From Methylobacterium pseudosasicola (GTDB lineage Bacteria; Pseudomonadota; Alphaproteobacteria; Rhizobiales; Beijerinckiaceae): a DNA stretch of 64,000 bases. Below, piece after piece: positions 1 through 9,355 of the stretch. The stretch spans positions 62,001 to 126,000 of the forward strand of contig NZ_FOTK01000009.1 in the NCBI RefSeq assembly GCF_900114535.1. Direction: 5' to 3'. The translations under genes were made by a program, and so were the position numbers. The notes below the pieces were generated by a model that had not been told where the DNA came from, did no database searches, and saw only the letters and a program-made list of their open reading frames with translations. Position 1 is the first letter of the stretch; the number at the start of each line of letters is the position of its first letter.

Positions 1-1
1 C

Positions 2-382
2 GCCGATTCACGCGTCACCGTGGAAGGGCGCTGGACCCAGGAGCGCGTCTGGATCGAGATCCGCGACGACGGCCCGGGCTTCTCCAGCGAGGTCCTGTTG
101 CGGGCCGGCGAGCCCTACGTAACCACCCGCAGCGCCGACCGGTCGCAGACCGGGGGGACCGTGGGCGCCGGCTTGGGCCTGGGCCTGTTCATCGCCAAGA
201 CCCTGATCGAGCGCTCGGGCGCCCAGATCGCCCTGATGAACGTCTCGGCACCGGAGGCGCACGGGGCGATCGTGCGCGTCTCCTGGGCCCGCCACATCTT
301 CGAGCGGGGGGCAGCCCCGCGTCATTCGCCGGAACTCAATATCCGGACGCCCCTGCCCCCGGGCGATGTCGTCCCTATATGA
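2..382 (+). CDS. regB: Sensor histidine kinase RegB/PrrB/ActS, C-terminal fragment
   Basis: Only the end of the gene lies in the window; the frame is open from the left edge. The visible part is the ATP-binding HATPase domain of a histidine kinase: a DDGPGF box (bases 67-84), then EPYVTTR and a glycine-rich GLGLGLFIAKTLIERSGA segment (about 172-225). The EPYVTTR spelling followed by that glycine run is typical of the RegB/PrrB/ActS redox sensor family, which autophosphorylates in response to quinone or redox state and passes the phosphate to RegA. The adjacent downstream gene is a RegA-type regulator, which supports the call. The membrane sensor and the phospho-accepting His box are outside the window and cannot be checked. 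Confidence 0.85.
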   Translation, partial: ADSRVTVEGRWTQERVWIEIRDDGPGFSSEVLLRAGEPYVTTRSADRSQTGGTVGAGLGLGLFIAKTLIERSGAQIALMNVSAPEAHGAIVRVSWARHIFERGAAPRHSPELNIRTPLPPGDVVPI

Positions 383-440
383 GGATCAGACCGAGAACTG
401 ACTTAGTAATTCCCTTACGAAAACCCGAAAGGAGTGCCGG

Positions 441-1040
441 ATGCTGACGCAGCCCGGGACCACGGCAGCCATCGATCCTGCCGTGCTCAACGACGCCGAT
501 CCGCTCGCCGCCTTCAGTGACCGCAGCCTGCTGATCGTCGACGACGACAAGCCCTTCTCGACGCGGCTCGCCCGCGCCATGGAGAGCCGTGGCTACCACG
601 TTCAGGTCGCCGACAGCGTGGCCGACGGAGTCTCCGCGGTCGAGGCCCGGCCCCCCGCCTTCGCAGTCATCGACATGCGACTGGGCGACGGCAACGGCCT
701 CGACGTGATCGCCCGCCTGAAGGAGCGCCGCCCCGAGGCGCGGGGCGTGATCCTGACCGGCTACGGCAACATCGCGACCGCCGTCACGGCGGTGAAGCTC
801 GGCGCGTTCGACTATCTCGCCAAGCCCGCCGACGCCGACGAGATCCACGGCACGCTGATGGCGCAGCCCGGCGAGCGGGCCGACCCGCCCGAGAACCCGA
901 TGTCGGCGGACCGGGTCCGCTGGGAGCATATCCAGCGGGTCTACGAGCTGTGCAGCCGCAATGTCAGCGAGACCGCACGGCGCCTGAACATGCACCGGCG
1001 GACGCTGCAGCGGATCCTGGCCAAGCGCGCCCCGCGCTGA
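441..1040 (+). CDS. regA: RegA/PrrA/ActR-family redox response regulator
   Basis: Cytoplasmic two-component regulator of 199 residues. An N-terminal receiver domain (about residues 30-145) has the acidic cluster VDDD, the phospho-acceptor Asp in VIDMRLGDGNG, the Thr of ILTGYG and the Lys of AKPADADE. A short C-terminal Fis-type helix-turn-helix follows (VSETARRLNMHRRTLQRILAKRAP), the hallmark of RegA/ActR/PrrA, which control photosynthesis, carbon and nitrogen fixation and respiration genes in alphaproteobacteria. The start is set by a strong AAAGGAG ribosome site six bases ahead of the ATG. It lies 58 bases behind the kinase gene on the same strand. The roughly 30-residue N-terminal tail before the receiver is a little longer than in the shortest family members. 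Confidence 0.92.
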   Translation: MLTQPGTTAAIDPAVLNDADPLAAFSDRSLLIVDDDKPFSTRLARAMESRGYHVQVADSVADGVSAVEARPPAFAVIDMRLGDGNGLDVIARLKERRPEARGVILTGYGNIATAVTAVKLGAFDYLAKPADADEIHGTLMAQPGERADPPENPMSADRVRWEHIQRVYELCSRNVSETARRLNMHRRTLQRILAKRAPR

Positions 1041-1158
1041 GCCCGGCAAACCTCGATCCCGGGACCCGCGGTTGCATAGCCCCTCCCCTCTGGGCTAGCT
1101 GCGCGGGTTCCGGGCTCGTTTCGTCCGGGACCTCGCAATCGACCGGGGGACGAGTCTC

Positions 1159-1392
1159 GTGAACGGGCGCAACGCCATCACCATCGTGAGCATGATGGTC
1201 CTCGTCGGCACCGAGGTGTTCGCCGTCGCCATCGCGGCCGGCTGGGCCTTGGCCGGCCTGTTCGACCTCGGCGACCGCATCGGCCACGTGCTGATGGGCG
1301 TCTTCAGCCTGTTCGCGGCCTGGATCATGCTCCAGCTCTGGCGCCGGGCGACCAGCATCGAGCCGATCCGGACCCGCGCCGCGTCCCGGTAG
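1159..1392 (+). CDS. Small membrane protein, unknown function
   Basis: A 77-residue protein with a GTG start, preceded by a GGGGGA stretch. It has two hydrophobic segments, about residues 8-33 and 43-60, and a basic Arg-rich tail (QLWRRATS...RTRAASR), so it is probably a two-pass inner-membrane protein with a cytoplasmic C-terminus. I do not recognise the family. It stands alone between regA and purS with more than 100 bases on each side. The frame is real-looking because of the regular hydrophobic pattern, but the start could be one of the internal Met codons. Confidence 0.55.
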   Translation: MNGRNAITIVSMMVLVGTEVFAVAIAAGWALAGLFDLGDRIGHVLMGVFSLFAAWIMLQLWRRATSIEPIRTRAASR

Positions 1393-1529
1393 CCGATCGT
1401 TCCCGCCGAGTCCCGGTCCCGGCGTTCGACAGGCCGGCGGCCTTCCTGCTAGGAACGCGCGACGGCCGCCCGCGTAACGACGCCGCGGGTCGCGCCCTCG
1501 TTCCGGCTGCGCGTGAGACCTGAAGATCC

Positions 1530-1769
1530 ATGAAAGCCCGTATCATCGTCACCCTGAAGACCGGTGTGCTGGACCCGCAGGGCAAGGCGATCGAGGCCGC
1601 GCTCAGGTCGCTGGGCATCGAGGGCATCGACAGCGTCCGTCAGGGCAAGGTGTTCGACCTCGAAGTCTCGGCCGGTGACGGTCCGGCCGCCGAGGCCACC
1701 CTGCGGACGGCCTGCGAGAAGCTCTTGGCCAACACCGTCGTCGAGAACTACGCGATCGAGATCCTCTGA
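1530..1769 (+). CDS. purS: Phosphoribosylformylglycinamidine synthase subunit PurS
   Basis: A 79-residue PurS, the small bridging subunit of the three-part FGAM synthase (PurS, PurQ, PurL), which converts FGAR to FGAM in purine synthesis. Family features are the start MKARIIVTLKTGVLDPQGKA, the LGIEGIDSVRQGKVFDLEV core and the ending NTVVENYAIEIL. The TGA stop shares one base with the ATG of purQ (TGATG), so the two are translationally coupled. purL is not in the window. Confidence 0.96.
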   Translation: MKARIIVTLKTGVLDPQGKAIEAALRSLGIEGIDSVRQGKVFDLEVSAGDGPAAEATLRTACEKLLANTVVENYAIEIL

Positions 1770-2449
1770 TGCACGCTGCGGTCGTCGTCTTTCCGGGCTC
1801 GAATCGCGAGAGCGACGTCGCCCGGGCCCTGCGCCGCTCGGGCGCGCGGGTCAGCATGGTCTGGCACGCGGATCAGGACCTGCCGGCCGGGACCGACCTC
1901 GCCGTCCTGCCGGGCGGCTTCTCCTACGGCGACTACCTGCGCTGCGGCGCCATCGCGGGCCGTGCGGCCGCGATGGATGCGGTGCGGGCGCATGCGGCCC
2001 GCGGTGGCCTGGTGCTCGGCATCTGCAACGGCTTCCAGATCCTGTGCGAATCGGGCCTGCTGCCGGGCGTGCTGATGCGCAACGTCAACCGGCGCTTCAT
2101 CTGTCACCGGCAGACGCTGCGGGTCGAGCGCACCGACACGCGCTTCACCAGCGCCTACCAGAAGGGGCAGGTCATCGACGTCTGCGTGGCGCATGGCGAG
2201 GGCAATTACTTCGCCGATGCCGAGACGCTGGCGCGGATCGAGGGTGAGGGCCGCGTGGCCTTCCGGTACTGCGACGCCGCCGGGACCATCACGGTGGAGG
2301 CCAACCGCAACGGCTCTCTCAACGCCATCGCCGGGGTCTATTCGGACGGCGGCAACGTCCTCGGGATGATGCCGCACCCGGAGAACTTCGTGGAAGGCCT
2401 GATCGGCGGCACCGACGGGCGCGGCCTGTTCGACAGTCTCGCCGCCTAA
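1769..2449 (+). CDS. purQ: Phosphoribosylformylglycinamidine synthase glutaminase subunit PurQ
   Basis: A 226-residue class I glutamine amidotransferase that supplies ammonia to PurL for FGAM formation. The nucleophile elbow is LGICNGFQIL with the catalytic Cys near residue 91, and the His and Glu of the triad are in MPHPEN near residues 200-203. GGFSYGDYLRCGAIA and the ending GTDGRGLFDSL are standard PurQ segments. It overlaps purS by one base. Behind it lies not purL but a CtrA-box promoter with a candidate small RNA. Confidence 0.97.
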   Translation: MHAAVVVFPGSNRESDVARALRRSGARVSMVWHADQDLPAGTDLAVLPGGFSYGDYLRCGAIAGRAAAMDAVRAHAARGGLVLGICNGFQILCESGLLPGVLMRNVNRRFICHRQTLRVERTDTRFTSAYQKGQVIDVCVAHGEGNYFADAETLARIEGEGRVAFRYCDAAGTITVEANRNGSLNAIAGVYSDGGNVLGMMPHPENFVEGLIGGTDGRGLFDSLAA

Positions 2450-2471
2450 GAACGCGCCCGGAAATTGGTTT

Positions 2472-2487
2472 TTAACCGTCGGTTAAC
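2472..2487 (+). promoter_or_regulatory. Full CtrA box (TTAA-N7-TTAAC)
   Basis: The 16 bases TTAACCGTCGGTTAAC match exactly the bipartite CtrA recognition site TTAA-N7-TTAAC and are also an inverted repeat. It lies 23 bases behind the purQ stop and just ahead of the structured region that starts near 2500, with a plausible -10-like TAAGCT between, which is where an activating CtrA site would sit for a start near 2500. No protein gene starts in the next 600 bases, so the likely target is the candidate RNA. Confidence 0.65.
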
Positions 2488-2499
2488 GATCGTAAGCTA

Positions 2500-2607
2500 G
2501 GAAGAGGCATCCAGAACTCTGGATATCGAGTTGGACATCTCCGTCCGCTCTGTTTGATGCCTCCCTGATGACTCTCCCAAGCCGCCCCCAACCGGGCGGC
2601 TTTTTTC
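2500..2607 (+). ncRNA. Candidate small regulatory RNA with CUCC-type loops
   Basis: Seen: an 8-base closing helix GAGGCATC (2504-2511) with GATGCCTC (2556-2563); an inner hairpin ATCCAG-AACT-CTGGAT that competes for part of the same bases; a second inner hairpin GGAC-ATCTCC-GTCC (2533-2546); then an unpaired CCCTGATGACTCTCCC stretch and an intrinsic terminator. Known: many alphaproteobacterial trans-acting RNAs expose CUCC motifs that pair with Shine-Dalgarno sequences. Inference: a stand-alone RNA of about 108 nt driven by the CtrA box at 2472. I cannot assign it to a named family. The alternative is a long structured purQ 3' UTR. Confidence 0.5.
2581..2607 (+). terminator. Intrinsic terminator
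   Basis: Stem GCCGCCC (2581-2587) with GGGCGGC (2594-2600), a six-base loop, then six T. It would end the candidate RNA and any purQ read-through. Confidence 0.85.
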
Positions 2608-2800
2608 TGTCCGGAATGACGCAGGCCCTTTCTTCCCTCCCCTGCGGGCTGGCGGCTTCACAGATGGGGGCTCGGTCCTTTTGTTCGGCGGTAGCCTCAG
2701 TTTCAGCTCCGGTGCGTGAGCGGGGATCCCCTCGCCCGCTTGCGGGGCTACGATGTTCACACATCCTCGACGGAAGAGGGCAACGGTCGGGGACGCGCGG

Positions 2801-2966
2801 CTCCCTCCCCCCTCTGCGGGGGAGGGTGGCCCCTGCGTCAGCAGGGGTCGGGAGAGGGGCAGCGCGACGATGGCGGGTTTCACGCCTGTCGCACCCTTTC
2901 CGGAAGCGGCGCTCCCCTCTCCCGACCCCCTTCGGGGGCCACCCTCCCCCGCAGAGGGGGGAGGGT
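2801..2966. repeat. Family B palindromic repeats, inverted pair
   Basis: Two copies in opposite orientation, 2801-2859 and 2911-2966. Each holds a CCCCCTC/GAGGGGG-type palindrome, a TGG, then a variable inner hairpin (CCCCTGC...GCAGGGG or CCCCCTTCGGGGG) and TCGGGAGAGGGG. About 50 unrelated bases separate them. They fill most of the 2608-3072 stretch, where I see no gene. Confidence 0.85.
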
Positions 2967-3072
2967 GCGCGCCTGCCCTCTCCGGACCAAACTTCTTTTC
3001 AAGCTACGCGCCGCCCAGAAGCCGATGTGTGAATCCGCTAGGCTTGTCGGGAGAGGGGACCCGCGCGCTTCC

Positions 3073-5490
<2,418 letters not shown>

Positions 5491-5659
5491 CCGGTGTTCC
5501 GCTCGTCGCTGGGCCCGGCCGCATGCCGGGTTCGGCTCATCCGGCACGGGCGTCCGTGTTCGACGCGGTCGGCTCCCGGACGCTCCCGTGAGGCCCCCTC
5601 GAATTGCCGGTTCAGCGGCGGTGCGACGGGGCGTCGGACGTCCCGTATCGACACTCTAT

Positions 5660-6928
5660 CTATGGTAAAACTGGGGCGATGGCGGCCGAGCGACGCGTGA
5701 TCGTCGGCGCCTTGAGCGTCGCGCGGTTGCCGAAGAACAGGTCGATCGCCTTGGCCATGGAGCCGGTGACCCCCGCCCGCCACTCCGGCGATTGCAGCAT
5801 CTCCAGGTCGCGCTTGCTCGACAGATAGCCGAGTTCCACCAGCACGCTTGGCACGTCGGGGGAGCGCAGCACCATGAAGCGCGCCTCCCGGTGGGGCTTG
5901 GAACTCATCTCCATCACCGGGGCGAGCTGGCCCATCAGGGTGCGGGCGAAGCCCGACGAGAAGCCCCGGGTCTCGCGCAGGGTCAGCTCCTGCAGGATGT
6001 CGGCGATGTCCGGGGGCGCCTCGGCGGCATCGGTCCCGCCCGCGGCGTCGGCCTTATTCTCGCGCTCGGCGAGCCGGGCGGATTCGATGTCGGTCGCCTT
6101 CTCGGCGTTGGTGTAGATGGTGGCGCCGCGGACCTGGGGCGCTGCCGAAATCGAATCCGCGTGGATCGACACGAACAGGTCGGCCTTGGCCTCCCGGGCG
6201 AGGCGGACGCGGTCGGCGAGCGGCACGAAGACGTCCCGGTCGCGGGTCATCCGGACCCGGTAGCGGCCGCTCGTTTCCAGCTTCTCGACCAGCGCCTGCG
6301 CGAAGCCGAACACGATGTCCTTCTCGAACACCCCGCCCACCGCGATCGCCCCGGGATCGGTCCCGCCATGCCCGGCATCGACCATGATCAGCGGGCGCTG
6401 GTCGGCGGGTTCGGGGGCGGCGCTACGCGCCTGGGCCGGGGCGGGATCGCTGGCCGCGGCCGCCTTTCGGAACGCCTCGCGCTCGACCCGCTGAAGCGGG
6501 ATCGTCATCAGCACGGCGCCGTCCTTGGCCCGGGTCACGGTCTCGATCCGCCCGATCGTGGCCGGCGCGGCGAGGTCGATCACCACCCGGGAGCGGCCGG
6601 GGGCGAACAAGCCGTAGCGGAAGGACTGCACGACGCCCTCGCGGCGCCGCCCGGTCCCAGCTTCGAGCTGGAAGTTGACCTCCGGCAGGTCGATCACCGC
6701 CCGGTCCGGCCGCTCCATCACGAAGCCGCGGGCGTCGACAGCCCGGGACAGGGTCAGGGTGAGTCGCGTGGTGCCGGCCTGGCTCGCGAGATCCGCCCCG
6801 ATGGCGATCGCGGGCGCCGGGGCGGCAGGCTTGTCGCCGTTCTGGGCAAGGACCGGAGCCCCCGCCAGCGCCAGAACGAGGCAGAGGCCGTGAAAGGCGG
6901 AACGGATCAGGTGCGCGCGGCTCGGCAT
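5660..6928 (-). CDS. amiC: N-acetylmuramoyl-L-alanine amidase with AMIN domain
   Basis: A 422-residue periplasmic zinc amidase that cleaves the lactyl-amide bond of peptidoglycan during cell separation. A signal peptide (about residues 1-28, ending VLAQ) is followed by an AMIN septal-targeting domain (about 40-150) and an Amidase_3 domain from residue 180. Zinc ligands are visible as His in VDAGHGGTDPG, Glu in FEKDIV and His in SIHADS, with the catalytic Glu in VELGYLS. An acidic helix-like insert (DAAEAPPDIADILQELTL) lies before the last ligand region, as in regulated AmiC enzymes that need an EnvC/NlpD-type activator. Confidence 0.94.
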   Translation of the reverse strand: MPSRAHLIRSAFHGLCLVLALAGAPVLAQNGDKPAAPAPAIAIGADLASQAGTTRLTLTLSRAVDARGFVMERPDRAVIDLPEVNFQLEAGTGRRREGVVQSFRYGLFAPGRSRVVIDLAAPATIGRIETVTRAKDGAVLMTIPLQRVEREAFRKAAAASDPAPAQARSAAPEPADQRPLIMVDAGHGGTDPGAIAVGGVFEKDIVFGFAQALVEKLETSGRYRVRMTRDRDVFVPLADRVRLAREAKADLFVSIHADSISAAPQVRGATIYTNAEKATDIESARLAERENKADAAGGTDAAEAPPDIADILQELTLRETRGFSSGFARTLMGQLAPVMEMSSKPHREARFMVLRSPDVPSVLVELGYLSSKRDLEMLQSPEWRAGVTGSMAKAIDLFFGNRATLKAPTITRRSAAIAPVLP

Positions 6929-7104
6929 CGGTCCGGATTCATCTCCCGCGCCCTCCGATCAGGCATAGGAGCGATAGGGTTAATCGATCGTTGCCCGGTG
7001 CGGTTCGATGCGGCCGTGCATGTCGCCCCTATGCGACAGCCTGAACATGGCGATCGTGCGTCGGAGCGAACCAGGTTCGGTGAGGTTTTCTGACGCCCAG
7101 CCGA

Positions 7105-7623
7105 TCAATCGCCTTCGGGAGCTGTCGTCGGCGCGGAATCCGCGTCCCACCATGTGGCCGGGTCGAAGGGATTCACGAGCGGCACTTGCGAGGCCTTGAA
7201 ATCCGACAGGTTTCGCGTCGCGATCCCATAGCGATGGACCAGCGCCGTCGCGACGATGGCCTTGTCGCCATCACGCAGGGAGGGAAACCGGACCGAGACA
7301 TCGGCCCAACGTTCGGCCACGTCGGCATCGATCGCAACGACGCGGTCGGCGAAGCGGGTTCTCAACTGCTTGTACCAGGCCACCTTGATGTCGAGCACCG
7401 CCTGATCGCGCCGTCTGGCCCGCACGTCTTTCAAGCGCTCGATCCGCACGGCTTCCAAGGCGAGCCCACGGCGAACTTCCGCGATGGTCACGGCGCTGAT
7501 CCGGATCAGATGGGCGTTGCGCCGGATCCAACGCGACACCGGCGGATCCGGATCATCCTTCGTCGCCTGCGGTCGTGAGATGACGTTCGTATCGACGATC
7601 CAGGCGGCCGGCGGCTCAGCCAC
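7105..7623 (-). CDS. VapC-family PIN-domain ribonuclease toxin
   Basis: A 172-residue PIN-domain protein, probably a metal-dependent RNase toxin. Acidic active-site positions are present: Asp in IVDTNVIS near residue 11, Glu in SAVTIAEVRRG, Asp in LRDGDKAIVATAL and Asp in RNLSDF. The GTG start overlaps the antitoxin stop by eight bases, the usual antitoxin-first arrangement. It is somewhat longer than a typical VapC because of an insert (RIERLKDVRARRRDQAVL) and a C-terminal tail. Which RNA it cuts cannot be read from the sequence. Confidence 0.85.
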   Translation of the reverse strand: MAEPPAAWIVDTNVISRPQATKDDPDPPVSRWIRRNAHLIRISAVTIAEVRRGLALEAVRIERLKDVRARRRDQAVLDIKVAWYKQLRTRFADRVVAIDADVAERWADVSVRFPSLRDGDKAIVATALVHRYGIATRNLSDFKASQVPLVNPFDPATWWDADSAPTTAPEGD

Positions 7624-7855
7624 CGGACAGGCTCATGCCGACATTCCTGTCGAAATCCGTCTCGTCCAGCGGCGAGGTCAGCAGGAAATTCGCGAACTCG
7701 GCATCGGCTTGCGCCTTGAGGCGCTCGTAATGCTCCATCGACAGCACGACCCCGACCGGCTCGGAATGCCTGAGCAGCATCTGCGGCCCCTCTTGGGCTG
7801 CATCGACCAGTCGGCCGAAATTCTGCTTGGCGTCGGCGGCCTGCCAGGATCGCAT
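7616..7855 (-). CDS. Phd/YefM-family antitoxin
   Basis: A 79-residue antitoxin partner of the PIN toxin behind it. The N-terminal half (MRSWQAADAKQNFGRLVDAA, then RHSEPVGVVLSMEHYERL) is the Phd/YefM DNA-binding fold, and the C-terminal tail rich in acidic and small residues should wrap the toxin. The start is chosen from homology and a GGAG site seven bases ahead of the ATG at 7855; the open frame extends to 7912 but that part runs through the operator palindrome. Such antitoxins usually repress their own operon. Confidence 0.85.
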   Translation of the reverse strand: MRSWQAADAKQNFGRLVDAAQEGPQMLLRHSEPVGVVLSMEHYERLKAQADAEFANFLLTSPLDETDFDRNVGMSLSGG

Positions 7856-7871
7856 GGCGTCGCTCCGGAAA

Positions 7872-7894
7872 TGGACAGATTGGACATTATGTCC
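7872..7894 (-). promoter_or_regulatory. Probable toxin-antitoxin operator
   Basis: A perfect inverted repeat GGACAT-T-ATGTCC (7882-7894), with a third TGGACA copy at 7872-7877, lies 17-39 bases ahead of the antitoxin start. Phd/YefM dimers bind such palindromes for autoregulation, so this is the likely operator. Nothing else in the gap explains the symmetry. Confidence 0.6.
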
Positions 7895-7949
7895 CCATCC
7901 GCCACCCCGCAAGCCAGTCAGAGCAGGGGCTCCGGCGCGCTCCCGCGCG

Positions 7950-8471
7950 TCAGCGGAACGGGACCATGCGGCTCGCCTTGCGGAACACGGTGCTCCAGCA
8001 GGTCAACGAGGCATCGGCGGCACGCTGGACCTCGCCCACTTGCAGGCGGATCAGATCGGCCGGGGTGCGGACCTGCGTGAGCGCGCGGAAATGGGCGACG
8101 GCGGCCTCGCCCTCGCCGCGCATGTAGCTCGCGATCGTTGCGCCGATCCCGGTGCTGTCGGACGCGAACGTAACCGGGCCGCCCTTGGCGATGGCCTCAA
8201 TCACGACAGGCGTTGCGGGCGGAACGGGGACGGGCAGGTTTGTGACGGGCGGGACCAGGGCGGCCACCGGAAGCTTGGCCTCGGCCGGAGCGTCGGGCCC
8301 GGCATCGTCCTCGCTCGACTCCGCGCTCATCTCCATGGCCTCGGAAACAGCGGCGGCCGGAATGGCGGTGTCGGTGGGCGGCACGGCGCGGAGCGTGGGG
8401 CTCTCCGAATCGAGATCCGGCTTCGGGTCCCAGGTGGCGCGGGGCCCCTTCGGTCGGCGCGGCTTTCCCAT
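7950..8471 (-). CDS. Phasin-family-like protein
   Basis: A 173-residue protein. The first half is a disordered Pro/Ala/acidic region. The C-terminal 70 residues (IASYMRGEGEAAVAHFRALTQVRTPADLIRLQVGEVQRAADASL) have the amphipathic helix pattern of phasins, proteins that coat polyhydroxyalkanoate granules: a repeated phrase of aromatic, small and Gln residues and the TPADLIRLQ signature. The start has an AGGAG site eight bases upstream. A second phasin gene lies 209 bases upstream on the same strand. The long acidic N-terminal part is unlike minimal phasins and may be a partner-binding extension. Confidence 0.65.
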   Translation of the reverse strand: MGKPRRPKGPRATWDPKPDLDSESPTLRAVPPTDTAIPAAAVSEAMEMSAESSEDDAGPDAPAEAKLPVAALVPPVTNLPVPVPPATPVVIEAIAKGGPVTFASDSTGIGATIASYMRGEGEAAVAHFRALTQVRTPADLIRLQVGEVQRAADASLTCWSTVFRKASRMVPFR

Positions 8472-8680
8472 TGGGCGATCTCCTCCTCGTCCGGTTCGGC
8501 TCCCTGACGGAGCGGCAGCCGGCGGGGAAGACCGTGTTCGGCATCGTCCGCCCAGCGGCGGCGGATCACGGGGAGGATGCGATATCCCGTCAGACCCCGG
8601 GACCCGGCACCGGTGCCCGATCCTGTCGGACCGGGCACCGGCTTGATCTTAACCCGTCCGCCGGGGCGGACCGGGACGCC

Positions 8681-9037
8681 TCAGCGGGCGATGTTCTGCT
8701 GCGCGAGGGCGCCGAAATCCTTGGCCTGGGCCTGGAGCGCGGCGAACTGGCTGCGAACGAACTCGGACTGCAGCTCGAACGCCTCGCGCAGGTCCTTGGT
8801 GCGCGCCAGCTTCTGGGCGAAGTCGAAGGTCGCGTTGGCGTTGCTCTGCGCGTGCTCGAAACCCTTCGAGACCGCCGCCGTCATGGTCGACTGAAAAGTC
8901 TGGCCCGAAGCCTGGGCCTGCTCGGTCGCCTTGATGGCGTTCGTCAGCAGGGTGCCGACGGCGTTGCGCGCCTGGTCGACGCTCTTCTCGGCGAAGTCGC
9001 GCATCTCGGTCGGGATCTCGAAGTTCGGGGTCTGCAT
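8681..9037 (-). CDS. Phasin (polyhydroxyalkanoate granule protein)
   Basis: A 118-residue all-helical protein starting MQTPNFEIPTEMRDFAEKSV and ending LQAQAKDFGALAQQNIA. EMRDFAEKSVDQAR, then FDFAQKLARTKDLREAFELQSEFVRSQFAALQAQAKDFG, are classic phasin segments for coating PHA granules. The ATG at 9037 has a GGAG site behind it and fits the family; the longer open frame upstream runs through the promoter palindrome and is not credible. It probably shares regulation with the second phasin-like gene downstream. Confidence 0.9.
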   Translation of the reverse strand: MQTPNFEIPTEMRDFAEKSVDQARNAVGTLLTNAIKATEQAQASGQTFQSTMTAAVSKGFEHAQSNANATFDFAQKLARTKDLREAFELQSEFVRSQFAALQAQAKDFGALAQQNIAR

Positions 9038-9103
9038 CAGAGTCTCCAGCACGCTTTCTCGGAGTGGGACGCCGATCTGCGTCCGCGGTGACGCGCTTCT
9101 ATA

Positions 9104-9118
9104 TGTTGCACCGCAACA
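9104..9118 (-). promoter_or_regulatory. TGC-N3-GCA palindrome, candidate PhaR-type operator
   Basis: The perfect palindrome TGTTGC-ACC-GCAACA lies 67 bases ahead of the phasin start. PhaR repressors of PHA metabolism recognise TGC/GCA palindromes with a 3-4 base spacer, and phasin genes are their classic targets. The assignment is inferred from site and context; no phaR gene is in the window. Confidence 0.5.
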
Positions 9119-9355
9119 AGAAGTCAAGTGCATATTCGGAGCGCCGGTCCGACCCTGAAAATCCGGATAAAATGCCGGATTCCGGTATCCGCGCAGTCTT
9201 CGCACCGCGCTGCCGGCAACGCAATCGACGTCGATAAAGCTCGACCGTTACACGCCGCGTCTTGGAGCGGCCACACCGATGTGAGGCCTCTGTATATCAA
9301 TCCTATGGGCTGTCTATAGGCGTTCGGCCCGGCTTGGAGACTTACTGATTCGGTC
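9119..9355. other. Gap between the phasin promoter and a glycosyltransferase
   Basis: Upstream of the phasin palindrome up to the 3' end of the glycosyltransferase gene I see no gene, no repeat-family copy and no clear terminator. Confidence 0.6.

Noticed and set aside
2801..2966. CRISPR array from repeated GC-rich units
   Set aside because: Units are in inverted orientation, are palindromic throughout, occur as pairs scattered over the window, and have no regular spacers or cas genes.
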